Assembly: GCF_029227915.1 (NCBI RefSeq)
Contig: NC_079881.1
Span: 14,609,501-14,673,500, forward strand
Direction of reading: 5' to 3'
Length of the DNA: 64,000 nt
Source of the DNA: Hydractinia symbiolongicarpus
Lineage: Eukaryota > Cnidaria > Hydrozoa > Anthoathecata > Hydractiniidae
In this document: piece by piece, positions 31,523-46,152 of the stretch
Layout of the letters: each line of letters begins with the position of its first letter
Numbering within the stretch: the stretch's first letter is position 1
The notes under the pieces: model-generated
The model's database searches: none
What the model was told of the DNA's origin: nothing
What the model saw: only the letters and a program-made list of their open reading frames with translations
Made by a program: the position numbers and the translations under genes

Positions 31523-33987
31523 GTACACGTAGTTAGCAGCGCTCTGAGAAACTGGCGGTCAGGACATTGACTTAATGCTTTGAAGTCCATTGAGATTGAA
31601 AGGAATAGAGCAATGGCCACTTGTCTGGTCTCCCGGAACCACGTGGTTCACGTGTAGACTCCGTATTACGCTGTAAATGGCCATATTACAGCCTTGGAAT
31701 GCCTGTACACGTAGTTAGCAGCGCTCTGAGAAACTGGCGGTCAGGACATTGACTTAATGCTTCGAAATCCATTGAGATTGAAAGGAGTTAGAGCGATGGC
31801 CACTTGTCTGGGCACCTGGAACCACGTGAATTACGTGTAATCTCCTTATTAGTCCGCTTTAAATGCCTGTGCGCACAGTTAGCAGCGTTTTTAGAGCCTG
31901 GCGCTCAGGAAAACGACTTAATACGTCGCAGTCAATTGAGATTAAAAGGAATATACCGATATCAACTTGTCTGTGCCTGTGGAATCACGTGCTTTACGTG
32001 TAGACGTTTTATAAGGTCGTAAATGGCCATACTACAGCCTTGGAAGGCCTGTACACGTAGTTAGCAGCGTTCTGAAAGCCTGGCGGTCACGAAAGTGACT
32101 TAATGCTTCGAAGTCCATTGAGATTGAAAGGAATAGAGCGATGGCCACTTGTCTGCTATCCTGGAATCACGTGGTTCACGTGTAGTCTCTTTATTAGTCC
32201 GTAAATGGCCATATTACACGCTTTAAATGCCTGTGCGCACAGTTAGCAGCGTTTTTAGAGCCTGCCGCTCAGGAAAACGACTTAATACGTCGCAGTCCAT
32301 TGAGATTAAAAGGAATAGAGCGATGGCCACTTATCTGGGCTCATGGAACCAAGTGGTTTACGTGTAGTCTCCTTATTAGTCCGTAAATGGCCGTATTACA
32401 CGCTTTAAAGGCGATAGCAACTTGTCTGTGCTTGTGGAATCACGTGCTTTACGTGTAGTCTCTTTATAAGGTCGTAAATGGCCATATTACAGCCTTGGAA
32501 TGCCTACACGTAGTTTGCAGCGTTTTTTGAGCCTGGCGCTTAGGAAAACGATTTAATGCTTCAAAGTCCATTGAGATTGAAATAATAGAGCGATGGCTAC
32601 TTGTCTGAGCTCCTGGAACCACATGAATTACGTGTAGGCTCCGTTTTACGCCGTAAATAGCCTTATTACAGCCTTTGAAGGCCTGTACACGTAGTTAGCA
32701 GCGTTCTGAGAACCTAACGGACAGGAAAACGACTTAATGCTTCGAAGTCCATTGAGATTGAAAGGAATAGAGCGATGGCCACTTGTCTGGTCTCCTGGAA
32801 CCACGTGGTTCACGTGTAGACTCCGTATTACGCTGTAAATGGCCATATTACAGCCTTGGAATGCCTGTACACGTAGTTAGCCGCGCTCTGAGAAACTGGC
32901 GGTCAGGACATTGACTTAATGCATCGAAGTCCATTGAGATTGAAAGGAATAGAGCGATGGCCACTTGTCTGGTCTCCTGGAACCACGTGGTTCACGTGTA
33001 ATCTCCTTATTAGTCCGCTTTAAATACCTGTGCGCACAGTTAGCAGCGTTTTTAGAGCCTGGCGCTCAGGAAAACGACTTAATACCTCGCAGTCCATTGA
33101 GATAAAAAGGAATATACCGATATCAACTTGTCTGGCCACATGAAATTACGTGATTTACGTATAGACTCCGTATTACGCCGTAAATGGCCATAATACAGCC
33201 TTGTAATGCCTGTACACGTAGTTAGCAGCGCTCTGAGAAACTGGAGGTCAGGACATTGACTTAATGCTTCGAAGTCCATTGAGATTGAAAGGAATAGAGC
33301 GATGGCCACTTGTCTGGTCTCCTGGAACCACGTGGTTCACGTGTAGTCTCCTTATTAGCCCGTAAATGGCTATATTACAGCCTTGGAAGGCCTGTACACG
33401 TAGTTAGCAGCATTCTGAGAACCTGGCGGTCAGGAAAACGACTTAATGCTTTGAAGTCCATTGAGATTGAAAGGAATATACCGATACCAACTTGTCTGGC
33501 CACGTGAAATTACGTGATTTACGTGTAGACTCCGTATTAGGCCGTAAATGACTATATTACAGCTTTGGAAGGCCTGTACACGTAGTTAGCAGCGTTCTGA
33601 GAACCTGGCGGTCAGGACATTGACCTAATGCTTCGAAGTCCATTGAGATTGAAAGGAATAGAGCGATGGCCACTTGTCTGGGCACGTGGAACCACGTGAA
33701 TTACGTGTAGACTCCGTATTACGCTGTAAATGGCCATATTACAGCCTTGGAATGCCTGTACACGTAGTTAGCAGCGCTCTGAGAAACTGGCGGTCAGGAC
33801 ATTGACTTAATGCTTCGAAGTCTATTGAGATTGAAAGGAATAGAGCGATGGCCACTTGTCTGGTCTCCAGGAATGACGTGGTTCACGTGTAGACTCTTTA
33901 AAAGGTCTTAAATGGCCATATTACACGCTTTAAATGCCTGTGCGCACAGTTAGCAGCGTTTTTAGAGCCTGGCGCTCAGGAAAACGA
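28653..33987. repeat. 2870-bp higher-order repeat, one full and one partial unit in tandem
   Basis: Unit 1 is about 28653-31522 and unit 2 about 31523-33987. Matching landmarks at exactly +2870: 28934/31804, 29776/32646 and 30440/33310. The copies differ by few substitutions. Unit 2 switches to another monomer variant at about 33987. Confidence 0.85.
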
Positions 33988-34572
33988 TTTAATGCTTCGA
34001 AGTCCATTGAGATTGAAAGGAATAGAGCGATGGCTACTTGTCTGGGCTCCTGGAACCACGTGAATTACGTGTAGACTGCGTATTACGCCGTAAATGGCCA
34101 TATTACAGCCTTGGAATGCCTCTACACCTAGTTAGCAGCGTTCTGAGAACCTGGCGGTCAGGAAAACGACTTAATGCTTCGAATTCCATTGAGATTAAAA
34201 GGAATATTCCGATAGCAACTTGTCTGTGCTTGTGGAATCACGTGCTTTACGTGTAGACTCTTTATAAGGTCGTAAATGGCCATATTACAGCCTTGGAATG
34301 CCTGTACACATAGTTAGCAGCGTTCTGAGAACCTGACGGTCAGGAAAACGACTTAATGCTTTGAATTCCATTGGAATTAAAAGGAACATACCGATACCAA
34401 CTTGTCTGGCCGCCTAAAATTACGTGATTTACGTGTAGACTCCGTATTAGGCCGTAAATGGCCATATTACAGCCTTGGAAGGCCTGTACACGTAGTTAGC
34501 AGCGTTCTGAGAACCTAGCGGTCAGGAAAACGACCTAATGCTTTGAAGTCCATTGAGATTGAAAGGAATGGA

Positions 34573-34606
34573 GCGATGGCCACTTGTCCAGACAAGTGGC
34601 CATCGC
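34573..34606. repeat. Foldback variant monomer, copy 3 (perfect arms)
   Basis: GCGATGGCCACTTGTC and GACAAGTGGCCATCGC around CA are perfect reverse complements, so this copy is probably closest to the founding event. The CATCG repeat and internal deletion follow. Confidence 0.93.
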
Positions 34607-35668
34607 ATCGCATCGCATCTCTCCTGGAAACACGTGGTTCATGTGTAGTCTCCTTATTAGCCCGTAAATGGCCAGGAAAACGACTTAATGCTTCGAAGTC
34701 CATTGAGATTAAAAGGAATATACCGATACCAACTTGTCTGTGCCTGTGGAATCACGTGCTTTACGTGTAGACTTTTTATAAGGTTGTAAATGGCCATATT
34801 ACAGCCTTGGAAGGCCTGTACACGTAGTTAGCAGCGTTCTGAAAGCCTGGCGGTCACGAAAGCGACTTAATGCTTCGAAGTCCATTGGGATTAAAAGGAA
34901 TATACCGATAGCATCTTGTCTGTGCTTGTGGAACCAAGTGGTTCACGTGTAGTCTCCTTATTAGTCCGTAAATGACCATATTATTGGACATTGACTTAAT
35001 GCTTCGAAGTCCATTGAGATTGAAAGGAATAGAGCGATGGCCACTTGTCTGGTATCCTAGAATCACGTGGTTCACGTGTAGTCTCTTTATTAGTCCGTAA
35101 ATGGCCGTATTACACGCTTTAAAGGCGATAGCAACTTGTCTGTGCTTGTGGAATCACGTGCTTTACGTGTAGACTCTTTATAAGGTCGTAAATGGCCATA
35201 TTACAGCCTTGGAATGCCTACACGTAGTTTGCAGCGTTTTTAGAGCCTGGCGCTTAGGAAAACGATTTAATGCTTCGAAGTCCATTGTGATTGAAAGGAA
35301 TAGAGCGATGGCTACTTGTCTGGGCTCCTGGAACCACGTGAATTACGTGTAGGCTCCGTTTTACGCCGTAAATGGCCTTATTACTGCCTTGGAAGGCCTG
35401 TACACGTAGTTAGCAGCGTTCTGAGAACCTAACGGACAGGAAAACGACTTAATGCTTCGAAGTCCATTGAGATTAAAAGGAATATACCGATACCAACTTG
35501 TCTGGCCACGTGAAATTACGTGATTTACGTGTAGACTCCGTATTACGCCGTAAATGGCTATATTACAGCCTTGGAAGGCCTGTACACGTAGTTAGCAGCG
35601 TTCTGAGAACCTGGCGGTCAGGAAAACGACTTAATGCTTTGAATTCCATTGAGATTGAAAGGAATGGA

Positions 35669-35702
35669 GCGATGGCCACTTGTCCAGACAAGTGGCTATC
35701 GC
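35669..35702. repeat. Foldback variant monomer, copy 4
   Basis: Arms as in copy 2 (GGCTATCGC right arm), with the CATCG repeat and the internal deletion. It lies in the block shared with copy 2 at +7442. Confidence 0.92.
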
Positions 35703-37920
35703 ATCGCATCGCATCTCTCCTGGAAACACGTGGTTCATGTGTAGTCTCCTTATTAGCCCGTAAATGGCCAGGAAAACGACTTAATGCTTCGAAGTCCATT
35801 GAGATTAAAAGGAATATACCGATACCAACTTGTCTGGCCACGTGAAATTACGTGATTTACGTGTAGACTCCGTATTACGCCGTAAATGGCTATATTACAG
35901 CCTTGGAAGGCCTGTACACGTAGTTAGCAGCGTTCTGAGAACCTGGCGTTCAGGAAAACTACTTAATGCTTCGAATTCCATTGAGATTGAAAGGAATAGG
36001 GGGATGGCAACTTGTCTGGGCACCTGGAACCACGTGAATTACGTGTAGACTCCGTATTACGCTGTAAATGGCCATATTACAGCCTTGGAACACTGTACAC
36101 GTAGTTAGCAGCGCTCTGAGAAACTGGCGGTCAGGACATTGACTTAATGCTTTGAAGTCCATTCAGATTGAAAGGAATAGAGCGATGGCCACTTGTCTGG
36201 TCTCCCGGAACCACGTGGTTCACGTGTAGACTCCGTATTACGCTGTAAATGGCCATATTACAGCCTTGGAATGCCTGTACACGTAGTTAGCAGCGCTCTG
36301 AGAAACTGGCGGTCAGGACATTGACTTAATGCTTCGAAGTCCATTGAGATTGAAAGGAATAGAGCGATGGCCACTTGTCTGATCTCCTGGAACCACGTGG
36401 TTCACGTGTAATCTCCTTATTAGTTCGCTTTTAATGCCTGTACACGTAATTAGCAGCGTTTTTAGAGCCTGGCGCTCAGGAAAGCGACTTATTACGTCGC
36501 ACTCCATTGAGATTAAAAGGAATATACCGATAGCATCTTGTCTGTGCTTGTGGAACCAAGTGGTTCAGGTGTAGTCTCCTTATTAGTCCGTAAATGGCCA
36601 TATTATTGGACATTGACTTAATGCTTCGAAGTCCATTGAGATTGAAAGGAATAGAGCGATGGCCACTTGTCTGGTATCCTGGAATCACGTGGTTCACGTG
36701 TAGTCTCTTTATTAGTCCGTAAATGGCCATATTACACGCTTTAAGTGCCTGTACACGTAGTTAGCAGCGTTCTGAGAACCAGGAGTTCAGGAAAACGACT
36801 TAATGCATCGATATCCATTGAAATTGAAAGGAATAGAGCGATGGCCACTTATCTGGGCTCGTGGAACCAAGTGGTTTACGTGTAGGCTCCGTATTACGCC
36901 GTAAATGGGCTTATTACAGCCTTGGAAGGCCTGTACACGAAGTTAGCAACGTTCTGAGAAACTGGCGGTCAGGACATTGACTTAATGCTTCGAAGTCCAT
37001 TGAGATTGAAAGGAATAGGGGGATGGCAACTTGTCTAAGCACCTGAAACCACGTGAATTACGTGTAGACTCCGTATTACGCTGTAAATGGCCATATTACA
37101 GCCTTGGAACACTGTACACGTCGTTAGCAGCGCTCTGAGAAACTGGCGGTCAGGACATTGACTTAATGCTTTGAAGTCCATTGAGATTGAAAGGAATAGA
37201 GCGATGGCCACTTGTCTGGTCTCCCGGAACCACTTAGTTCACGTGTAGACTCCGTATTACGCTGTAAATGGCCATATTACAGCCTTGGAATGCCTGTACA
37301 CGTAGTTAGCAGCGCTCTGAGAAACTGGCGGTCAGGACATTGACTTAATGCTTCGAAGTCCATTGAGATTGAAAGGAATAGACCGATGGCCACTTGTCTG
37401 GTCTCCTGGAACCACGTGGTTCACGTGTAATCTCCTTATTAGTCCGCTTTAAATGCCTGTGCGCACAGTTAGCAGCGTTTTTAGAGCCTGGCGCTCAGGA
37501 AAACGACTTAATACGTCGCAGTCCATTGAGATTAAAAGGAATATACCGATATCAACTTGTCTGGCCACATGAAATTACCTGATTTACGTATAGACTCCGT
37601 ATTACGCCGTAAATGACCATAATACAGCCTTGTAATGCCTGTACACGTAGTTAGCAGCGCTCTGAGAAACTGGAGGTCAGGACATTGACTTAATGCTTCG
37701 AAGTCCATTGAGATTGAAAGGAATAGAGCGATGGCCACTTGTCTGGTCTCCTGGAACCACGTGGTTCACGTGTAGTCTCCTTATTAGCCCGTAAATGGCC
37801 ATATTACATGCTTTAAATGCCTGTGCGCACAGTTAGCAGCGTTTTTAGAGCCTGGCGCTCAGGAAAACGACTTAATGCTTCGAGGTCCATTGAGATTAAA
37901 AGGAATATATCGATACCAAC

Positions 37921-40066
37921 TTGTCTGGCCACGTGAAATTACGTGATTTACGTGTAGACTCCGTATTACGCCGTAAATGGCTATATTACAGCCTTGGAAG
38001 GCCTGTACACGTAGTTAGCAGCATTCTGAGAACCTGGCGGTCAGGAAAACGACTTAATGCTTCGAAGTCCATTGAGATTGAAAGGAATATACCGATACCA
38101 ACTTGTCTGGCCACGTGAAATTACGTGATTTACGTGTAGACTCCGTATTAGGCCGTAAATGACTATATTACAGCTTTGAAAGGCCTGTACACGTAGTTAG
38201 CAGCGTTCTGAGAACCTGGCGGTCAGGACATTGACTTAATGCTTCGAAGTCCATTGAGATTGAAAGGAATAGAGCGATGGCCACTTGTCTGATCTCCTGG
38301 AACCACGTGGTTCACGTGTAATCTCCCTATTAGTTCGCTTTTAATGCCTGTGCGCACAGTTAGCAGCGTTTTTAGAGCCTGGCGCTCAGGAAAATGACTT
38401 AATACGTCGCAGTCCATTGAGATTGAAAGGAATATACCGATATCAACTTGTCTGGCCACATGAAATTACGTGATTTACGTATAGACTCCGTTTTACGCCG
38501 TAAATGGCCATAATACAGCCTTGTAATGCCTGTACACGTAGTTAGCAGCGCTCTGAGAAACTGGCGGTCAGGACATTGACTTAATGCATCGAAGTCCATT
38601 GAGATTGAAAGGAATAGAGCGATGGCCACTTGTCTGGTCTCCTGGAATGACGTGGTTCACCTGTAGTCTCTTTATTAGTCCGTAAATGGTCATATTACAC
38701 GCTTTAAATGCCTGTGCGCACAGTTAGCAGCGTTTTTAGAGCCTGGCGCTGAGGATAGCGACTTATTGCGTCCCAGTCCATTGAGATTAAAAGGAATATA
38801 CCGATAGCAACTTGTCTGTGCTTGTGGAATCACGTGCTTTACGGGTAGACTTTTTTTAAGGTCGTAAATGGCCATATTACAGCCTTGGAAGGCCTGTACA
38901 CGTAGTTAGCAGCATTCTGAGAACCTGGCGGTCAGGAAAACGACTTAATGCTTCGAAGTCCATTGAGATTGAAAGGAATATACCGATACCAACTTGTCTG
39001 GCCACGTGAAATTACGTGATTTACGTGTAGACTCCGTATTACGCCGTAAATGGCTATATTACAGCCTTGGAAGGCCTGTACACGTAGTTAGCAGCATTCT
39101 GAGAACCTGGCGGTCAGGAAAACGACTTAATGCTTCGAAGTCCATTGAGATTGAAAGGAATATACCGATACCAACTTGTCTGGCCACGTGAAATTACGTG
39201 ATTTACGTGTAGACTCCGTATTAGGCCGTAAATGACTATATTACAGCTTTGAAAGGCCTGTACACGTAGTTAGCAGCGTTCTGAGAACCTGGCGGTCAGG
39301 ACATTGACTTAATGCTTCGAAGTCCATTGAGATTGAAAGGAATAGAGCGATGGCCACTTGTCTGATCTCCTGGAACCACGTGGTTCACGTGTAATCTCCC
39401 TATTAGTTCGCTTTTAATGCCTGTGCGCACAGTTAGCAGCGTTTTTAGAGCCTGGCGCTCAGGAAAACGACTTAATACGTCGCAGTCCATTGAGATTGAA
39501 AGGAATATACCGATATCAACTTGTCTGGCCACATGAAATTACGTGATTTACGTATAGACTCCGTATTACGCCGTAAATGGCCATAATACAGCCTTGTAAT
39601 GCCTGTACACGTAGTTAGCAGCGCTCTGAGAAACTGGCGGTCAGGACATTGACTTAATGCATCGAAGTCCATTGAGATTGAAAGGAATAGAGCGATGGCC
39701 ACTTGTCTGGTCTCCTGGAATGACGTGGTTCACCTGTAGTCTCTTTATTAGTCCGTAAATGGTCATATTACACGCTTTAAATGCCTGTGCGCACAGTTAG
39801 CAGCGTTTTTAGAGCCTGGCGCTGAGGATAGCGACTTATTGCGTCCCAGTCCATTGAGATTAAAAGGAATATACCGATAGCAACTTGTCTGTGCTTGTGG
39901 AATCACGTGCTTTACGGGTAGACTTTTTTTAAGGTCGTAAATGGCCATATTACAGCCTTGGAAGGCCTGTACACGTAGTTAGCAGCATTCTGAGAACCTG
40001 GCGGTCAGGAAAACGACTTAATGCTTCGAAGTCCATTGAGATTGAAAGGAATATACCGATACCAAC
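37921..40066. repeat. 1073-bp higher-order repeat, two tandem units
   Basis: Units 37921-38993 and 38994-40066. Landmarks at +1073: 38223/39296, 38399/39472 and 38690/39763. They differ by very few bases, which points to a recent local duplication. The second unit is also the start of the 3204-bp repeat. Confidence 0.88.
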
Positions 40067-43000
40067 TTGTCTGGCCACGTGAAATTACGTGATTTACGTG
40101 TAGACTCCGTATTAGGCCGTAAATGACTATATTACAGCTTTGGAAGGCCTGTACACGTAGTTAGCAGCGTTCTGAGAACCTGGCGGTCAGGATATTGACT
40201 TAATGCTTCGAAGTCCATTGAGATTGAAAGGAATAGAGCGATGGCCACTTGTCTGGTCTCCTGGAACCACGTGGTTCACGTGTAGTCTCCTTATTAGCCC
40301 GTAAATGGCCATATTACATGCTTTAAATGCCTGTGGTCACAGTTAGCAGCGTTTTTAGAGCCTGGCGCTCAGGAAAACGACTTAATGCTTCGAATTCCAT
40401 TGAGATTAAAAGGAATATATCGATACCAACTTGTCTGGCCACGTGAAATTACGTGATTTACGTGTAGACTCCGTATTACGCCGTAAATGGCTATATTACC
40501 GCCTTGGAAGGCCTGTACACGCAGTTAGCAGCGTTCTGAGAACCTGGCGGTCAGGAAAACGACTTAATGCTTCGAATTCCATTGAGATTAAAAGGAATAT
40601 TCCGATAGCAACTTGTCTGTGCCTGTGGAATCACGTGATTTACGTGTAGACTCTTTATAAGGTCGTAAATGGCCAAATTACAGCCTTGGAATGCCTGTAC
40701 ACGTAGTTAGCAGCATTCTGAGAACCTGGCGGTCAGGAAAGCGACTTAATGCTTCGAAGTCCATTGAGATTGAATGGAATAGAGCGATGGCTACTTGTCT
40801 GGGCTCTTGGAAGCACGTGAATTACGTGTAGACTCCGTATTACGCCGTAAATGGCCATATTACAGCCATGCAATGTCTGTACACGTAGTCAGCAGCGTTT
40901 TGAGAACCCGGCGGTCAGGAAAACAACTTAATGCTTTGAATTTCATTGAGATTAAAAGGAATATACCGATACCAACTTGTCTGGCCGCGTAAAATTACGT
41001 GATTTACGTGTAGACTCCGAATTAGGCCGTAAATGGCTATATTACAGCTTTGGAAGGCCTGTACTCGTAGTTAGCTGCGTTCTGAGAATCTGGCGGTCAG
41101 GACATTGACTTAATTCTTCGAAGTCCATCGAGATTGAAAGGAATAGAGCGATGGCCACTTGTCTGGTCTCCTGGAATGACGTGGTTCACCTGTTGTCTCT
41201 TTATTAGTCCGTAAATGGTCATATTACACGCTTTAAATGCCTGTGCGCACAGTTAGCAGCGTTTTTAGAGCCTGGCGCTGAGGATAGCGACTTATTGCGT
41301 CGCAGTCCATTGAGATTAAAAGGAATATACCGATAGCAACTTGTCTGTGCTTGTGGAATCACGTGCTTTACGGGTAGACTTTTTTTAAGGTCGTAAATGG
41401 CCATATTACAGCCTTGGAAGGCCTGTACACGTAGTTAGCAGCGTTCTGAAAGCCTGGCGGTCAGGACAGCGACTTAATGCTTCGAAGTCCATTGAGATTG
41501 GAAGAAATAGAGCGATGGCTACTTGTCTGGGCTCCTGGAACCACGTGAATTACGGGTAGACTCCGTATTACGCCGTAAATGGCCATATTACAGCCTTGCA
41601 ATGCCTGTACACGTAATTAGCAGCGTTCTGAGAACCAGGCTGTCAGGAAAACGTTTTAATGCATCGAAGTCCATTGAAATTGAAAGGAATAGAACGATGG
41701 CCACTTATCTGGGCTCGTGGAACCAAGTGGTTCACGTGTAGTCTCCTTATTAGTCCGTAAATGGCCATATTACACGCTTTAAAGGCCTGTGCACACAGTT
41801 AACAGCGTTTTTAGAGTCTGGCGCTCAGGAAAGCGACTTATTACGTCGCAGTCCATTGAGATTAAAAGGAATATACCGATAGCATCTTGTCTGTGCTTGT
41901 GGAACCAAGTGGTTCACGTGTAGTCTCCTTATTAGTCCGTAAATGGCCATATTATTGGACATTGACTTAATGCTTCGAAGTCCATTGAGATTGAAAGGAA
42001 TAGAGCGATGGCCACTTGTCTGGTATCCTGGAATCACGTGGTTCACGTGTAGTCTCTTTATTAGTCCGTAAATGGCCATATTACACGCTTTAAATGCCTG
42101 TGCGCACAGTTAGCAGCGTTTTTAGAGCCTGGCGCTTAGGAAAACGATTTAATGCTTCGAAGTCCATTGAGATTAAAAGGAATATACCGATACCAACTTG
42201 TCTGGCCACGTGAAATTACGTGATTTACGTGTAGACTCCGTATTACGCCGTAAATGGCTATATTACAGCCTTGGAAGGCCTGTACACGTAGTTAGCAGCA
42301 TTCTGAGAACCTGGCGGTCAGGAAAACGACTTAATGCTTCGAAGTCCATTGAGATTGAAAGGAATATACCGATACCAACTTGTCTGGCCACGTGAAATTA
42401 CGTGATTTACGTGTAGACTCCGTATTAGGCCGTAAATGACTATATTACAGCTTTGAAAGGCCTGTACACGTAGTTAGCAGCGTTCTGAGAACCTGGCGGT
42501 CAGGACATTGACTTAATGCTTCGAAGTCCATTGAGATTGAAAGGAATAGAGCGATGGCCACTTGTCTGATCTCCTGGAACCACGTGGTTCACGTGTAATC
42601 TCCTTATTAGTTCGCTTTTAATGCCTGTGCGCACAGTTAGCAGCGTTTTTAGAGCCTGGCGCTCAGGAAAACGACTTAATACGTCGCAGTCCATTGAGAT
42701 TGAAAGGAATATACCGATATCAACTTGTCTGGCCACATGAAATTACGTGATTTACGTATAGACTCCGTATTACGCCGTAAATGGCCATAATACAGCCTTG
42801 TAATGCCTGTACACGTAGTTAGCAGCGCTCTGAGAAACTGGCGGTCAGGACATTGACTTAATGCATCGAAGTCCATTGAGATTGAAAGGAATAGAGCGAT
42901 GGCCACTTGTCTGGTCTCCTGGAATGACGTGGTTCACCTGTAGTCTCTTTATTAGTCCGTAAATGGTCATATTACACGCTTTAAATGCCTGTGCGCACAG

Positions 43001-45380
43001 TTAGCAGCGTTTTTAGAGCCTGGCGCTAAGGATAGCGACTTACTGCGTCCCAGTCCATTGAGATTAAAAGGAATATACCGATAGCAACTTGTCTGTGCTT
43101 GTGGAATCACGTGCTTTACGGGTAGACTTTTTTTAAAGTCGTAAATGGCCATATTACAGCCTTGGAAGGCCTGTACACGTAGTTAGCAGCATTCTGAGAA
43201 CCTGGCGGTCAGGAAAACGACTTAATGCTTCGAAGTCCATTGAGATTGAAAGGAATATACCGATACCAACTTGTCTGGCCACGTGAAATTACGTGATTTA
43301 CGTGTAGACTCCGTATTAGGCCGTAAATGACTATATTACAGCTTTGGAAGGCCTGTACACGTAGTTAGCAGCGTTCTGAGAACCTGGCGGTCAGGATATT
43401 GACTTAATGCTTCGAAGTCCATTGAGATTGAAAGGAATAGACCGATGGCCACTTGTCTGGTCTCCTGGAACCACGTGGTTCACGTGTAGTCTCCTTATTA
43501 GCCCGTAAATGGCCATATTACATGCTTTAAATGCCTGTGGTCACAGTTAGCAGCGTTTTTAGAGCCTAGCGCTCAGGAAAACGACTTAATGCTTCGAATT
43601 CCATTGAGATTAAAAGGAATATATCGATACCAACTTGTCTGGCCACGTGAAATTACGTGATTTACGTGTAGACTCCGTATTACGCCGTAAATGGCTATAT
43701 TACCGCCTTGGAAGGCCTGTACACGCAGTTAGCAGCGTTCTGAGAACCTGGCGGTCAGGAAAACGACTTAATGCTTCGAATTCCATTGAGATTAAAAGGA
43801 ATATTCCGATAGCAACTTGTCTGTGCCTGTGGAATCACGTGATTTACGTGTAGACTCTTTATAAGGTCGTAAATGGCCAAATTACAGCCTTGGAATGCCT
43901 GTACACGTAGTTAGCAGCATTCTGAGAACCTGGCGGTCAGGAAAGCGACTTAATGCTTCGAAGTCCATTGAGATTGAATGGAATAGAGCGATGGCTACTT
44001 GTCTGGGCTCTTGGAAGCACGTGAATTACGTGTAGACTCCGTATTACGCCGTAAATGGCCATATTACAGCCATGCAATGTCTGTACACGTAGTCAGCAGC
44101 GTTTTGAGAACCCGGCGGTCAGGAAAACAACTTAATGCTTTGAATTTCATTGAGATTAAAAGGAATATACCGATACCAACTTGTCTGGCCGCGTAAAATT
44201 ACGTGATTTACGTGTAGACTCCGAATTAGGCCGTAAATGGCTATATTACAGCTTTGGAAGGCCTGTACTCGTAGTTAGCTGCGTTCTGAGAATCTGGCGG
44301 TCAGGACATTGACTTAATTCTTCGAAGTCCATCGAGATTGAAAGGAATAGAGCGATGGCCACTTGTCTGGTCTCCTGGAATGACGTGGTTCACCTGTTGT
44401 CTCTTTATTAGTCCGTAAATGGTCATATTACACGCTTTAAATGCCTGTGCGCACAGTTAGCAGCGTTTTTAGAGCCTGGCGCTGAGGATAGCGACTTATT
44501 GCGTCGCAGTCCATTGAGATTAAAAGGAATATACCGATAGCAACTTGTCTGTGCTTGTGGAATCACGTGCTTTACGGGTAGACTTTTTTTAAGGTCGTAA
44601 ATGGCCATATTACAGCCTTGGAAGGCCTGTACACGTAGTTAGCAGCGTTCTGAAAGCCTGGCGGTCAGGAAAGCGACTTAATGCTTCGAAGTCCATTGAG
44701 ATTGGAAGAAATAGAGCGATGGCTACTTGTCTGGGCTCCTGGAACCACGTGAATTACGGGTAGACTCCGTATTACGCCGTAAATGGCCATATTACAGCCT
44801 TGCAATGCCTGTACACGTAATTAGCAGCGTTCTGAGAACCAGGCTGTCAGGAAAACGTTTTAATGCATCGAAGTCCATTGAAATTGAAAGGAATAGAACG
44901 ATGGCCACTTATCTGGGCTCGTGGAACCAAGTGGTTCACGTGTAGTCTCCTTATTAGTCCGTAAATGGCCATATTACACGCTTTAAAGGCCTGTGCACAC
45001 AGTTAACAGCGTTTTTAGAGTCTGGCGCTCAGGAAAGCGACTTATTACGTCGCAGTCCATTGAGATTAAAAGGAATATACCGATAGCATCTTGTCTGTGC
45101 TTGTGGAACCAAGTGGTTCACGTGTAGTCTCCTTATTAGTCCGTAAATGGCCATATTATTGGACATTGACTTAATGCTTCGAAGTCCATTGAGATTGAAA
45201 GGAATAGAGCGATGGCCACTTGTCTGGTATCCTGGAATCACGTGGTTCACGTGTAGTCTCTTTATTAGTCCGTAAATGGCCATATTACACGCTTTAAATG
45301 CCTGTGCGCACAGTTAGCAGCGTTTTTAGAGCCTGGCGCTTAGGAAAACGATTTAATGCTTCGAAGTCCATTGAGATTGA
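38994..45380. repeat. 3204-bp higher-order repeat, two tandem units
   Basis: Units about 38994-42197 and 42198-45380. Nine landmarks match at exactly +3204, including 39296/42500, 40431/43635, 40795/43999, 41219/44423, 41523/44727 and 41825/45029. Short monomers inside each unit explain why 3204 is not a multiple of 182. Sequence identity looks very high by eye. Confidence 0.9.
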
Positions 45381-46118
45381 AAGGAATAGAGCGATGGCTA
45401 CTTGTCTGGGCTCCTGGAACCACGTGAATTACGTGTAGGCTCCGTTTTACGCCGTAAATGGCCTTATTACAGCCTTGGAAGGCCTGTACACGTAGTTAGC
45501 AGCGTTCTGAGAACCTAACGGACAGGAAAACGACTTAATGCTTCGAAGTCCATTGAGATTAAAAGGAATATACCGATACCAACTTGTCTGGCCACGTGAA
45601 ATTACGTGATTTACGTGTAGACTCCGTATTACGCCGTAAATGGCTATATTACAGCCTTGGAAGGCCTGTACACGTAGTTAGCAGCGTTCTGAGAACCAGG
45701 AGGTCAGGAAAACGACTTAATGCTTCGAAGTCCATTGAGATTAAAAGGAATATTCCGATAGCAACTTGTCTGTGCTTGTGGAATCACGTGCTTTACGTGT
45801 AGACTCTTTATAAGGTCGTAAATGGCCATATAACAGCCTGGGAACGCCTGTACACATAGTTAGCAGCGTTCTGAGAACCTGGCGGTCAGGAAAACGACTT
45901 AATGCTTTGAATTCCATTGAGATTAAAAGGAACATACCGATACCAACTTGTCTGGCCGCCTAAAATTACGTGATTTACGTGTAGACTCCGTATTAGACCG
46001 TAAATGGCCATATTACAGCCTTGGAAGGCCTGTACACGTAGTGAGCAGCGTTCTGAGAACCTAGCGGTCAGGAAAACGACCTAATGCTTCGAAGTCCATT
46101 GAGATTGAAAGGAATGGA

Positions 46119-46152
46119 GCGATGGCCACTTGTCCAGACAAGTGGCTATCGC
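46119..46152. repeat. Foldback variant monomer, copy 5
   Basis: Arms as in copies 2 and 4, with the CATCG repeat and the same internal deletion, in different flanking monomers. Confidence 0.92.

Larger units (their letters stand above)
27990..36200. repeat. Foldback-bearing block shared at a shift of 7442 bp
   Basis: The block at about 27990-28760 (palindrome variant, then the GGCCACGTG monomer, then the GGGGATGGCAACTTG monomer) recurs at about 35430-36200. Landmarks: 28121/35563 and 28388/35830. The intervening DNA is other satellite. Confidence 0.75.
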
